A stretch of 49,437 nt of DNA from Nitrospirota bacterium (GCA_016212185.1 JACRGX010000039.1:1-49437), one strand, 5' to 3'. Shown: positions 1-8,741, numbered from the stretch's first letter. Program-made: numbers and translations. Notes: a model not told the origin generated them from the sequence alone.

Positions 1-624
1 CTCGCCTCCGCTGGCATCAGTGCAGGCAGCATGGGTATGAATTTCATTAACAAACACGCCTGCAATATGCGTCCATATATTGTCAGCAACCGCAGCTCCG
101 GTGTTTACCAAACCGGCGGCTGTGCCCCCATCCGCGGTTAGACAGTCTGGGGCACTATTAGTATCATTGCTAATCTGAAAACTTGGGACATCACCTATTA
201 AACCTAAAGTAATACCGGCGCCGGTCTGACAACCAAAGCGCGTAAAGATACTGCCTGACAGAGATATAGGGGCTCCTGTTGATGGGTCAATCATTGGAAT
301 CTTCTTCACCCATGCTTCTATTGTAAATTCTCTGTTAACCATACTGGATACACTGTTAGCAAGGCTTATATAATATCGTTTAGCATAATCAAGAGACCCA
401 TCAGCGCCCGGATCATGATCTGTTCCAGCGTCTGCACCATCAGGCCCAAAATCATCCTGCAGCACCGGGCTGAAATTAATGGCATAAGCACCTGCATTCG
501 GCAGGGTCACCTTAGTCTGCGGGCCTGCGCCGCAGCTTATCAGCAAAAACCCTGCAATTGCCAAAGTAAAAATACCTGCAGTAAGAAGTAATAATTTTGT
601 CCTATAATTAAACAACCTCTTCAT
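1..624 (-). CDS. LamG-like lipoprotein, C-terminus cut by window edge
   Basis: An open frame of 208 codons runs from an ATG at 624 off the left edge, with no stop. The start is preceded by a purine-rich GGGGGAAGG site. Residues 1-30 form a lipoprotein signal peptide: basic KR, a hydrophobic stretch, and lipobox LISC with the lipidated Cys near residue 31. Residues from about 95 (EFTIEAWVK) through 'WTHIAGVFV' near 184 match the concanavalin/LamG 'jellyroll' pattern, in which a FTIEAWV strand and a W-H-A-G-V strand recur. Such lipoproteins bind glycans or act as adhesins on the cell surface; the ligand here is unknown. The sequence between the signal and the domain is Asp/Gly-rich (GPDGADAGTDHDPG) and could bind calcium, which is inference. 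The gene has its own promoter upstream. Confidence 0.75.
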   Translation of the reverse strand, partial: MKRLFNYRTKLLLLTAGIFTLAIAGFLLISCGAGPQTKVTLPNAGAYAINFSPVLQDDFGPDGADAGTDHDPGADGSLDYAKRYYISLANSVSSMVNREFTIEAWVKKIPMIDPSTGAPISLSGSIFTRFGCQTGAGITLGLIGDVPSFQISNDTNSAPDCLTADGGTAAGLVNTGAAVADNIWTHIAGVFVNEIHTHAACTDASGGE

Positions 625-665
625 AATTATACCTTCCCCCTTGATTAGTTATATAAAACTCAAAA

Positions 666-695
666 AGTATAAGACATTGCCTTTTGAGATGTCAA
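666..695 (-). promoter_or_regulatory. Sigma-70-like promoter for the LamG lipoprotein
   Basis: On the minus strand TTGACA (690-695) and TATACT (666-671) are separated by 18 bases, 42 bases upstream of the lipoprotein ATG. The -35 box is a perfect consensus match and the -10 box matches 5 of 6 bases. Confidence 0.65.
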
Positions 696-801
696 GCATT
701 AAAAATTTATGCTTTTATGGCTCTCTAATGAGCGGCTGAATCACCTCTGAAGATTGACCGCCTCACACATTTTATTAGGTTTCCGTCTATATCTATGATG
801 A

Positions 802-894
802 TTATTTATTCCTCTGGTGCTTAGTCTTTTTGAGGAGTTTTTTATGTTTATGTTTGCTCATCTTTTTCTTCCGCCACTTTACAACGCTGCCCAT
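802..894 (-). CDS. bS22/mS38-like small ribosomal protein (AURKAIP1/COX24 domain)
   Basis: A 30-residue, extremely basic protein starts MGSVVKWRKKKMSKHKHKK and ends KTKHQRNK. This is the signature of the AURKAIP1/COX24 family: mitochondrial mS38 and the actinobacterial small-subunit protein bS22, a short helix bound to 16S rRNA. The start is set by a near-perfect AGGAGG seven bases before the ATG at 894. A longer in-frame reading starting at 1023 would add 43 residues encoded by the GC-rich repeat and is rejected. The gene is short enough for standard callers to miss or mis-start. Ribosomal function is inferred from family membership; family assignment is strong because nearly every residue fits. 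Confidence 0.85.
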   Translation of the reverse strand: MGSVVKWRKKKMSKHKHKKLLKKTKHQRNK

Positions 895-921
895 TACATC
901 GCCTCCTTTTTTAATGAACCT

Positions 922-1050
922 CCCCGCCGCAGAGACGGCGGGGTATCCTAAAGTCTCCCCTCTCTTGACGGGAGGGGATGAAGGGGAGGGTGAAAAAAGC
1001 ATCTTAATCACCCCCACCCTCACCCTCCCCCGTCAAGGGGGAGGGAAGTA
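922..1050. repeat. GC-rich palindromic repeat, family A copy 1
   Basis: A short hairpin (CCCCGCCG/CGGCGGGG, 922-943) is followed by C-rich and G-rich arms that pair over about 100 bases (CTCCCCTCTCTTGACGGGAG, then CCCTCCCCCGTCAAGGGGG). A second copy lies at 33671-33806 with the same order of hairpin, arms and end GAGGGAAGTA. It lies immediately upstream of the 30-residue ribosomal-type gene. The rest of the gap to 1222 holds AT-rich filler and no gene that I can support. Confidence 0.8.
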
Positions 1051-1139
1051 TAAGGATACCCCAAAGCAAAGACTATGGGGTATTGAAAATTTAATACAGA
1101 ATGATACATAATACAAAATTCGGGATGCAAGATGCAAGA

Positions 1140-1175
1140 CAAAGGCATAGATACCTGAAAAACTCTATTTGCAAC
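1140..1175. repeat. Possible degenerate end of the 150-bp inverted-repeat element
   Basis: The sequence beginning CAAAGGCATAGATACCTGAA resembles the terminal inverted repeat of the elements at 23211, 25815 and 31419 over about 36 bases. No matching second arm is present, so this would be a half-element or a chance match. Confidence 0.3.
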
Positions 1176-1222
1176 TCCAGTAGTGTCAGGGGATGACAAC
1201 CAATCAAATATTTAATCATTAT

Positions 1223-4200
1223 TCAAGATTCAGAATTTATCTTGCTGTATTCCTTTGTCTGATGCATGAACGCCTCAAGCTGAATTGCGGTAGTTATTGA
1301 TTCTGTCCCGTCGTAAGGTACACTTATGGACGGAATATTATAATCTTTACTAATTGCTCTTAGAAGAGCGGTCACAATTGTCCCCGGCATGCAGCCGAAA
1401 GGCATCGCATTTACGATTCCCGATGCTCCCTTCTCAATCAAGTCAATAGCCTTGCCTATGCTTAAAATCGTTTCTCCTTCAAATGAATCATGAATGTACG
1501 GGTTGGCTTTTTTTAGAATCTGCCTTGTTGAAGGCTCGCGATTAGTCTTCAGACAATCTTTGAATATGCCGCCGTATCTGTGCTCTGTTTTATTTTGGAA
1601 ACGATTCTTTAAAAATAATCTTACAATTGACGGGAAATCATTTTTTATCACTGCGTGTTTTAACCCGATATAATTGACGTAATAGATCCATTCTTCCGGC
1701 GGAGATAGCCATACTTCTCCGCCAAGGGCCTCTATTTTGTCAATTAGACTTTCATTAGTGAACTTATTGGACCTTACGAATATCTCGCCGATTATGCCTA
1801 TGAGCGGTTTTTTCCCGTGTAATCGCGGAATAGAATCAAAATCTTTCCTCATATCATTAAGCATCACTTCTACATTGCCGTTTCTGGTTCTCAATGCATT
1901 GTATAATCTTTTCAGGTTCTTATCATAGATATAATCGCTTATTCCCTTTTCCTTCTCATAGGGTCTTGTCTCATGAAGACATTTCGTAAGCAGTTCTATG
2001 CATACGATACCCTCCCATGCCCTTTTGACAAAATCCTCTCCGGTTATTCCAAGGTCCTTGTAAAAAGTCCTGTCCTGAACCGGGGAATAAACCTGCACGT
2101 TATCAAGACCGAGACGTTCCAGTACTAACCTTTGGAATATATTGTACTGTCCGAACCTGCAGGGTCCGGTGCCGCCAGGCATGAAAAAACTTAATCTGTC
2201 TGAAGTTGAACCACTTGAATATGCCTTTTTCAACATCTCGCCTATGGTCAGCACGCAAGGATAACATTGTTTCCCGGAGATATGCCTCCTTCCAATTTCC
2301 GCAGTCTCTCTGTCAGGCGCCGGCAATACTTCGGCAGATATGCCCGAGTGCTCAAATGCGGCGGCCAATCCATAGGCATGATCGGACATCATGGGAATAT
2401 AGATAGTTCTCGCTCTGCGAAGCGTAACGCTTGATGTATAACGCGCGACATGAGAAGAAATTAACGGCGCACCGAGAGATGTATTCAATGATAAATTACT
2501 ATTGACTATTGACTGTTTTTTTGACTGACGGCCGCCGATGCTGTCTAAAAACGCCTCACACCTGGTGATCGCGCCTGCATCGGCGCTGTGCTCGTCTATC
2601 TCCAAAAAGAGAAACGGTTTTTTGCCAATCTCCTCCTTGAAATATTCAAAAATAAATGAATCGGGCCCGCAGTTGAAATTACTGATATAAATAGGATACA
2701 GCATCGGATTGTCTCTCACAATTCTTGCGGACTGGATAATCCGCTTGCCGCTTTTCCAATACATCTGGGGCCATCTATCTGATATATCCATCGAGTCAAG
2801 GGGTAGAAAATCCATTGGAATAGCCAGAACATTAAGGGATGCAAGCTTCTGCGGGATCTGCAGGTTTACTCCGCTGTCAAAAGAATTATATGCCCTTCCT
2901 ATAATAACAATGGTTCTCTCTCTTAAAGACGAGAGTATGCTTCTCCCTTTTTCCTGAATCTCTCTTTGGAATTCACTTTGTTTTTCCTTTGCCTTGTTCA
3001 AGGCTTTTTTAACCTTTCCGGAAGACAAGTTAAATTGTTTTAAACCTTTCTTAATCTCACGGACAATAAAATCATCGCCGCGTCTAAAATCAATTATGGG
3101 ACTCAATATATTTACATCGCTGAATGCGGCTTTCGCTAAATATGGGATTGTCTGCGTGTACGGACACGGAGACTCTTTATCAAAATATCTGTTATTGTCT
3201 TTCAGGCTCACGAAAGACGGCAAGAGAATATTTACGACATCATTTTCCATAAGATACTTTATATGACCATGAGCCACTTTGACTGGAAAGCAGGTCTCTG
3301 AAAGAACCGTTTCTGCGCCGAGGTTTACAATCTGCCTGTTTGTCTTCGGGGAAATAGTAATATCAAAACCAAGTTCATAAAGAAGCGCCGTCCAGAAAGG
3401 CAGGTAGTCCTGAAAAAAAAATATATAAGGGATTCCGATTTTTTTAGTATTTTCAGAATTTGATTCCGATTTCTTTGTATATTCCTTCCAGAGCAATTCT
3501 TCCCTGAATGCAAAAAGATCTTCTATGCTTGCCTTCCCTTTCTTTCTTATATCATATTTCTCACATCTGCCGCCGTAAAATAAAAGCCCTTTTTCACTTT
3601 CCACACTGACTTTATTTATATCACAAACATTTGAACAGCCCTTACATTTAAATGATGACGTAGAATAAGAACGGTTTGACAGCCCAAATCCTTTAAAAGA
3701 TGTTTTATAAGATGTCTTTGAATTGATGTCATCTCTTACAATAAGCGCCATACCTATTGCGCCGGTGACGTCATGATTCGGCGGAACAGTAATCCTTTGC
3801 CCGGTAAATTTTTCAAATGCTGCAACCACCGATTTATTGAACGCCGTACCTCCCTGAAAAAATATGTTTTTGCCTATTTTTTTGCCGGAGACCACCCTGT
3901 TTATATAGTTTTCTACAATTGAATATGCCAAGCCTGCAAGCAAGTCGTCTTTCTTAACACCCTGCTGAAGATTCGCCAGAAGGGAATTTTCCATAAAGAC
4001 GGTACATCTTTCACCGAGGTTGCACGGATGTTGTGATGAAAATGCACTGTTCGTAAATTCCTCTTTAATGGATATATTAAGCTTTTCCGCCTGCTCTTCA
4101 AGAAATGAACCTGTGCCGGCGGCACATGCCTTATTCATTTCAAAGTCAACCACAACGCCGTTTTCTATAGAAATATATTTGGAATCCTGCCCCCCGATTT

Positions 4201-5467
4201 CAAAAACAGTATCCACGTCCTTGTCAATAAAAATGGCTGCTCGTGCCTGTGCAGTAATTTCGTTCTTTACAACATCCGCACCGACAAAATCTGCAATCAT
4301 ATATCTCCCCGAGCCTGTCGTGCCAACTCCCAGAATTTCCACTTTATCTCCAATTTCTTCCCCGACCTCTCTCAATCCCTGCATAACTGCATCAATCGGC
4401 CTTCCGGCGGTCATAAGGTATCTTTTAGAAAGAAGTCCTCCCTGTTCATTTATAACAGCTAAATTCGTGCTGATTGAACCGATGTCTATGCCGAGATATG
4501 CATTAATGGTTTCGGATTTTAAATTTTGGATTCCAGATTTAATTCCGTAATCAGCATTTTGTAAATGTCTCCTAAAAAAATCATCTCCTTTAATAATCAA
4601 GGGAGCCCTGCCGTTACCCGATATCCTTATTGAATTTATTTGATCTTCAAGATTCTTTATGTCAAAAGCATTTCTTGTGTTGCTTTTGATGTCTTTTAAT
4701 GCCGCTCCGATTGCGCCCATAAAAGCGAAATATTGGGGAATGATAATCTCATCAATATTAAATATTTCCCTAAATGCTCTGACTATCCCTGAATTAGCAG
4801 CCACACCGCCTTGAAACGATACCTGAGGGAAGACCTTTCTTCCTTTGACTATAGAACCCTTGAAATTCCGCACTACAGCAAAACACAGACCTGCAACAAT
4901 GTCCTCCACCGGTGTGGCAATCTGCTGGAGATGTATCATGTCAGACTTTGCAAAGACGCTGCACCTGCCGGCTATTCTCGGCGGAGATTTTGATTTTGCT
5001 GCAAGATCGCTAAATTCCTCGAGGCTCAATCTTAATCTCTCGGCCTGTTGCTCAAGAAAAGAACCCGTCCCTGCGGCGCAGACTGAATTTATTGAAAAAT
5101 CTTCTATCCCCATGTCGTTCAGTATTATAAGTTTGGAGTCCTCGCCCCCCATTTCAAATATTGTCTTTACTGAAGGAAGAAATTGCTTGACAGATAATGA
5201 CTGAGCAACTATTTCATTAATATGTTTAACGCCGAGGATATCAGCTAGGAGTTTACCTGCTGAACCGGTTATGGATATTGAAGGAGATGAAGCATTTCCG
5301 TTGTTGCCTAAAAAATTTTTTAATACTTGGAGAGCAACTGTGAGGGGATGACCTTTATGACGTTCATAAACGGTGTGGAATATTTTAGCTTCGGCATCCA
5401 GAACAACTAATTTTACGCTTACTGAGCCGGCATCAAGACCGGCAAAAAAAATACCATCCTTGCTCAT
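1223..5467 (-). CDS. Giant acyl-CoA dehydratase activase-like protein (two ASKHA ATPase domains plus DUF2229/HgdB-like part)
   Basis: A 1414-residue protein. Two BcrA/BadF/HgdC-type ATPase domains lie in tandem: residues 8-260 (phosphate loop GLDAGSVSVK, GGEDSK, CAAGTGSFLEQQ with Cys130, Cys169) and 324-570 (GIDIGSISTN, GGQDSK, CAAGTGSFLEEQ with Cys448, Cys488). In HgdC these cysteines hold a 4Fe-4S cluster at the dimer interface. A Cys-rich linker near 605-640 is followed by DUF2229 (SETCFPVKVAHGH) and an HgdB-like C-terminus (GKQCYPC, GGTGPCRFGQ). The family is thought to drive ATP-dependent electron transfer for radical dehydration or ring reduction; the substrate of this long version is unknown. 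The length fits full-length family members. A GGAG site precedes the ATG. Two loops (residues 303-322 and about 1000-1020) look like inserted filler sequence. It stands alone, with no dehydratase subunits beside it. Confidence 0.85.
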   Translation of the reverse strand: MSKDGIFFAGLDAGSVSVKLVVLDAEAKIFHTVYERHKGHPLTVALQVLKNFLGNNGNASSPSISITGSAGKLLADILGVKHINEIVAQSLSVKQFLPSVKTIFEMGGEDSKLIILNDMGIEDFSINSVCAAGTGSFLEQQAERLRLSLEEFSDLAAKSKSPPRIAGRCSVFAKSDMIHLQQIATPVEDIVAGLCFAVVRNFKGSIVKGRKVFPQVSFQGGVAANSGIVRAFREIFNIDEIIIPQYFAFMGAIGAALKDIKSNTRNAFDIKNLEDQINSIRISGNGRAPLIIKGDDFFRRHLQNADYGIKSGIQNLKSETINAYLGIDIGSISTNLAVINEQGGLLSKRYLMTAGRPIDAVMQGLREVGEEIGDKVEILGVGTTGSGRYMIADFVGADVVKNEITAQARAAIFIDKDVDTVFEIGGQDSKYISIENGVVVDFEMNKACAAGTGSFLEEQAEKLNISIKEEFTNSAFSSQHPCNLGERCTVFMENSLLANLQQGVKKDDLLAGLAYSIVENYINRVVSGKKIGKNIFFQGGTAFNKSVVAAFEKFTGQRITVPPNHDVTGAIGMALIVRDDINSKTSYKTSFKGFGLSNRSYSTSSFKCKGCSNVCDINKVSVESEKGLLFYGGRCEKYDIRKKGKASIEDLFAFREELLWKEYTKKSESNSENTKKIGIPYIFFFQDYLPFWTALLYELGFDITISPKTNRQIVNLGAETVLSETCFPVKVAHGHIKYLMENDVVNILLPSFVSLKDNNRYFDKESPCPYTQTIPYLAKAAFSDVNILSPIIDFRRGDDFIVREIKKGLKQFNLSSGKVKKALNKAKEKQSEFQREIQEKGRSILSSLRERTIVIIGRAYNSFDSGVNLQIPQKLASLNVLAIPMDFLPLDSMDISDRWPQMYWKSGKRIIQSARIVRDNPMLYPIYISNFNCGPDSFIFEYFKEEIGKKPFLFLEIDEHSADAGAITRCEAFLDSIGGRQSKKQSIVNSNLSLNTSLGAPLISSHVARYTSSVTLRRARTIYIPMMSDHAYGLAAAFEHSGISAEVLPAPDRETAEIGRRHISGKQCYPCVLTIGEMLKKAYSSGSTSDRLSFFMPGGTGPCRFGQYNIFQRLVLERLGLDNVQVYSPVQDRTFYKDLGITGEDFVKRAWEGIVCIELLTKCLHETRPYEKEKGISDYIYDKNLKRLYNALRTRNGNVEVMLNDMRKDFDSIPRLHGKKPLIGIIGEIFVRSNKFTNESLIDKIEALGGEVWLSPPEEWIYYVNYIGLKHAVIKNDFPSIVRLFLKNRFQNKTEHRYGGIFKDCLKTNREPSTRQILKKANPYIHDSFEGETILSIGKAIDLIEKGASGIVNAMPFGCMPGTIVTALLRAISKDYNIPSISVPYDGTESITTAIQLEAFMHQTKEYSKINSES

Positions 5468-5550
5468 TGCTGCAACTCCGCTTTAAATGCAATGAAATTA
5501 TTAATAAAAATCTCCCGGATTATTTCTTTAATGTTTTCCCCAGTCTCCGC

Positions 5551-5640
5551 TCATTCGTCAACTATTTTTAATACCTTTGCAAGCCGACCGCCTATACTGC
5601 TGCCTGAGCCTACCGGCACTATGCTGAATTCAACAAGCAT
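5551..5640 (-). pseudogene. N-terminal remnant of an MTH1187-type thiamine-binding protein
   Basis: Twenty-nine codons read MLVEFSIVPVGSGSSIGGRL and end IVDE before TGA at 5551-5553. The pattern MxxEFSIxPxGxG-S, then AKVLKIVDE, is the first strand and helix of the MTH1187/YkoF-like family (about 100 residues, thiamine-pyrimidine binding). The remaining two-thirds are missing. A strong AAAAAGGAGG site precedes the ATG, so the fragment could still be translated. In another frame just after the stop, SGDWGK followed by KEII loosely resembles the family's later GDWDEV segment, which would fit an internal deletion plus frameshift. The assignment rests on the short N-terminus only. Confidence 0.5.
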
Positions 5641-5753
5641 AACCCCGCCTCCTTTTTAAAAAGCCTGTTTAACACAAAACAGACTTTAAAAGAAAGTCAT
5701 TAGTCCGCAGTTTGCCGTTATTACTCACAGACACCTACACTAATCACTGACAC

Positions 5754-6062
5754 CTACTTCGCGTGCTTTTCCTTTTCCTTTTCGTAAGCCTCCTTGCCTG
5801 CTTCGATAGCAGTGGCAATCAAGGACTTCTTTTCCTCAACAAATCCTTTGCCGTGTTCAACGGCAGATGAAACCTTCTCTTTTATATGAGTTGCATAATC
5901 CGCTGCTTTTTCTTTGGCGTCTGAGGCCAGGTCTTTAATCTTCTGCCGCGTTTCCCTGCCTGATTGCGGAGCCATAAGCAGTGCAACGCCTGCTCCGACA
6001 ACACCTCCAAGCACAAAGGCTAAAAGCACATTGCCTGTCGTACAGCTTCTCTCTTCACTCAT
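5754..6062 (-). CDS. YtxH-domain small membrane protein
   Basis: A 102-residue protein. Residues 11-31 are a Gly-rich hydrophobic segment followed at once by the family hallmark LMAPQSGRETRQKIKD. The remainder (35-102) is Lys/Glu/Ala-rich amphipathic helix, likely coiled coil. YtxH proteins are small, single-pass, stress-associated proteins of unknown biochemical role. AGGAGG lies eight bases before the ATG. It follows a DUF948 protein, another single-pass helix protein, and this pairing is common in Gram-positive and deep-branching genomes. The two probably act together at the membrane, which is inference from context only. Confidence 0.85.
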   Translation of the reverse strand: MSEERSCTTGNVLLAFVLGGVVGAGVALLMAPQSGRETRQKIKDLASDAKEKAADYATHIKEKVSSAVEHGKGFVEEKKSLIATAIEAGKEAYEKEKEKHAK

Positions 6063-6134
6063 TTCCCCTGCCTCCTTTTCTTAAGTAAATGTGTAATCAG
6101 GCGACCGGCCTGTTACGCATTACCCGTTACGGTT

Positions 6135-6527
6135 TTATGCATCACGTTTTTTAATAAGCCCTTTGGCTAAAACACCGAGGGCGGTTTTTATGCCTATGCC
6201 AAGACTTGCGGTTTTAACGGTAACGGATAAGCCGGTGCGCTTGATTAAATTATTTACCTCGTCAACCATTGCGCCCGTCTCTCCTACTGCTGACGTAAGA
6301 CGCTGCACATTTTTTACAGATTCCTCAATTCTCTCTACAGTCTTGTTTATATGTTCTGCGCCCTCTCTAATCTCTGAAAGAAGAGGATTCAGATTTTCCT
6401 GCGTGGTCTTAAGAAAATCCTCAACCGCCTTTGCCGTCTTCCTGATTTGCAGAATTGCAGGTATCCAGAACACTATCATAATAACCGATATCAGCGCCAA
6501 TGCTATTGTTGAAATTATCTCTGTCAA
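6135..6527 (-). CDS. DUF948-type single-pass membrane protein
   Basis: A 130-residue protein with a transmembrane segment at residues 5-25, then a helical region with heptad-like hydrophobics (FLKTTQENLNPLLSEI, AEHINKTVERIEESVKNV). It ends in a short basic tail KKRDA. This layout matches the DUF948 family, in which a membrane helix anchors a cytoplasmic coiled coil. The start codon is TTG at 6527, chosen because AAGGGGG lies seven bases upstream and the transmembrane segment begins directly after it. It follows the EF-G paralogue by 11 bases and probably shares its transcript. Function unknown. Confidence 0.75.
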   Translation of the reverse strand: MTEIISTIALALISVIMIVFWIPAILQIRKTAKAVEDFLKTTQENLNPLLSEIREGAEHINKTVERIEESVKNVQRLTSAVGETGAMVDEVNNLIKRTGLSVTVKTASLGIGIKTALGVLAKGLIKKRDA

Positions 6528-6538
6528 ATTATTCCCCC

Positions 6539-8626
6539 TTATTCTTTTTTGGTCTCCGCCCTTTCGGCAATAATCTTCTGCGTAAGGTGGGACGGGACTT
6601 CTTCATAATGGGAAAACTCTACCGTGTACAGGCCGCGGCCGCTGGTCAGGGAATTAAGCTGGTTTGCATATGTCAGCATCTCCGCCATCGGGACCAGCGC
6701 TGAAATTCTTTGGTTGCCGCCTGCCTGAGGCTCAACGCCCTGAACCTTTCCACGCCTGCCGTTAAGATCCCCTATTACACCGCCGAGTCCTTCGTCAGGA
6801 GTAATAATCTCAGCCTTAAGAATAGGCTCCAGAAGAACCGGCCTTGCGCTCTGGGCGGCTTTTTTTATTGCCATTGAACCGGCAATTTTAAATGCCATTT
6901 CAGAGGAATCAACAGTGTGATATGAGCCGTCATAGACTGTGGCCCTGAGGTCCACTACCTGAAATCCCGCCAGTATGCCTTCGTGCATGGCTTCAATAAT
7001 GCCCTTTTCAACAGCCGGAATATACTGCCTTGGAATTACACCCCCGACTATTTTATCCACAAATTCAAACCCCGAACCCTTAGGCAAAGGCTCTATCCCA
7101 ATCCAGCAGTCTCCGTACTGCCCCCTTCCACCGGACTGCTTTTTATATCTCCCCTGCGCCTTTGCAGATACTTTGATAGTTTCCTTGTAGGGAATTTTGG
7201 GAGTTTTCATCAAAACTTCAACGCCGAATTTCCTCTTTAATCTTTCAAGGGTAATCTCAAGATGCATCTGCCCCATGCCTGAAAGGATCATTTCCTTTGT
7301 TTCAGGGTCGCGGAAAAATTTAAGCGTCGGGTCTTCCTCAAGCATCCTGTGGAGTCCTGTGCCGACTTTATCTTCGTCACCCCTGCTTTTGGGGGCAATT
7401 GCATAGGAAATCATCGGGTCTGAAAACTTTATCGGCTCAAACAGCACCGGCTTATCAGGATCGCTCAGGGTATCGCCGGTCAAAGTGTCCTTGAGTTTGG
7501 CAACTGCGGCAATTTCTCCGGGTCCGACTTTCTGTGCAGGCACCTGTTTTTTGCCTGACAGGTAAAATAAGTGCCCTACCCTTTCCTTGCTTTCGCGCGT
7601 TGAATTATAAACAGTTGAGTCTGCCTTAAGCACCCCTGAGAAAACCCTGAACAAAGTAAGTTTGCCGGCAAAAGGGTCTGCAATGGTCTTAAAAACCTGC
7701 GCTGAAAACGGCTCAGTATCCAGAGGCTTTCTCATAACCCCATCGCTGTTTTTAGCGTTTTTGCCTTTTATCGGGGTAATATTTGCCTTTTCCGCAGGCG
7801 AAGGAAGGCAGAGCGGAATCATATCAAGGAGTTTATGCACGCCGATATTTTTTGTTGCGGAGCCGCAGACCACAGGGATGAACTGCCTTGTTATGGAGCT
7901 TTCCCGTATTCCTTTAATTATCTCATCTGTTGACAACACTGCGCCTTCAAGATATTTTTCAAGCATGGCATCGTTGGACTCAACGATTTTTTCCACAAGC
8001 TTTTTACGGTACTCCTCTGCCTCGTCTTTTAATTCAGCCGGGATGTCAGAAACTGAAGATTGTCCGTTTTGAAACCTGACAGCCTTCATTTCAATCAGGT
8101 CAATAACCCCTTCAAACCCTTCTGCTGAACCGATCGGGATATTCAGAGGAATCGGCGCAGAGCCGAAGGATTTTTCAAGCTCGCCTAATGCCATGCTGAA
8201 ATTAGCGTTTTCCCGGTCCATTTTATTGATAAATACCAGCCGCGGCACCTCATATTTACAGGCGTACTGCCAAATTTTTTCGGTCTCAGCCTTAACGCCG
8301 GACAACGCGCTTACAATAACCACGGCGCCGTCAACAGCGCTGAGGCACGACTTTGTGTCTTCCAGAAAATTTATATAACCAGGCGTATCAATCATATTAA
8401 TCCTGTGACCCTTCCAGTCGCAGAATGCGGTGGCTGATGAAATTGTGATTTTCCTGTGAATTTCCTCCGGCTCATAATCAGTAATTGTTGTGCCGTCCTC
8501 AATAGTTCCTATCCTGTCAGTTGCCTTTGCATCAAAAAGCGCCGCCTCCACTAAAGATGTTTTGCCTGCACCTGCGTGAGCAATGACTGCAACATTCCTG
8601 ATTTTCTCAATGTCAAAATTTACCAT
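6539..8626 (-). CDS. EF-G-like translational GTPase (EF-G2 type)
   Basis: A 695-residue protein of full EF-G length. GTPase motifs: P-loop AHAGAGKT at 16-23, switch I Thr61 (RKITISS), DTPGY at 80-84, NKMD at 134-137, GSATKN near 260. EF-G domains II-V follow (e.g. GEIAAVAKL, GMGQMHLEI, GRGQYGD, LEPI). Canonical EF-G has AHIDHGKTT and DTPGHVDF; here the P-loop is AHAGAGKT and the catalytic His is replaced by Tyr84. Both are typical of the EF-G-like paralogue group that includes Thermus EF-G-2. This is therefore unlikely to be the main translocase, and its cellular role is unsettled. A GGAGGGAG site precedes the ATG. No rpsL/rpsG/tuf genes are nearby, which also argues for a paralogue. Confidence 0.85.
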   Translation of the reverse strand: MVNFDIEKIRNVAVIAHAGAGKTSLVEAALFDAKATDRIGTIEDGTTITDYEPEEIHRKITISSATAFCDWKGHRINMIDTPGYINFLEDTKSCLSAVDGAVVIVSALSGVKAETEKIWQYACKYEVPRLVFINKMDRENANFSMALGELEKSFGSAPIPLNIPIGSAEGFEGVIDLIEMKAVRFQNGQSSVSDIPAELKDEAEEYRKKLVEKIVESNDAMLEKYLEGAVLSTDEIIKGIRESSITRQFIPVVCGSATKNIGVHKLLDMIPLCLPSPAEKANITPIKGKNAKNSDGVMRKPLDTEPFSAQVFKTIADPFAGKLTLFRVFSGVLKADSTVYNSTRESKERVGHLFYLSGKKQVPAQKVGPGEIAAVAKLKDTLTGDTLSDPDKPVLFEPIKFSDPMISYAIAPKSRGDEDKVGTGLHRMLEEDPTLKFFRDPETKEMILSGMGQMHLEITLERLKRKFGVEVLMKTPKIPYKETIKVSAKAQGRYKKQSGGRGQYGDCWIGIEPLPKGSGFEFVDKIVGGVIPRQYIPAVEKGIIEAMHEGILAGFQVVDLRATVYDGSYHTVDSSEMAFKIAGSMAIKKAAQSARPVLLEPILKAEIITPDEGLGGVIGDLNGRRGKVQGVEPQAGGNQRISALVPMAEMLTYANQLNSLTSGRGLYTVEFSHYEEVPSHLTQKIIAERAETKKE

Positions 8627-8677
8627 TAACTCCCTCCGTATGTTTATTAGTACTTAATATTGGGCGATTCTTTTTTT

Positions 8678-8741
8678 GTCATTCCGGCTTGCCCGGAATC
8701 TTTCCCTGCAGTAAGAAGGATTCCCGACAAGCGGGAATGAC
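8678..8741. repeat. REP-like palindrome (GTCATTCC...GGAATGAC), copy 1
   Basis: Two small hairpins (ATTCCGGCTTGCCCGGAAT and ATTCCCGACAAGCGGGAAT) bounded by inverted GTCATTCC/GGAATGAC. The same pattern recurs at 9268-9340 and 23119-23182, with half copies at 23363, 25973 and 31374. It lies in the gap between the RseC-like gene and the EF-G gene. Confidence 0.75.

Noticed and set aside
802-1023. 73-codon version of the ribosomal-type gene
   Set aside because: The first 43 codons are repeat sequence; the AGGAGG and the family start point to the ATG at 894.
830-1111. Plus-strand 93-codon open frame across the GC-rich repeat
   Set aside because: It overlaps the ribosomal-type gene on the other strand and is mostly repeat translation; no family resemblance and no ribosome site.
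4020-4550. Plus-strand 176-codon open frame
   Set aside because: Lies opposite the conserved ATPase domain of the activase and is a composition shadow.
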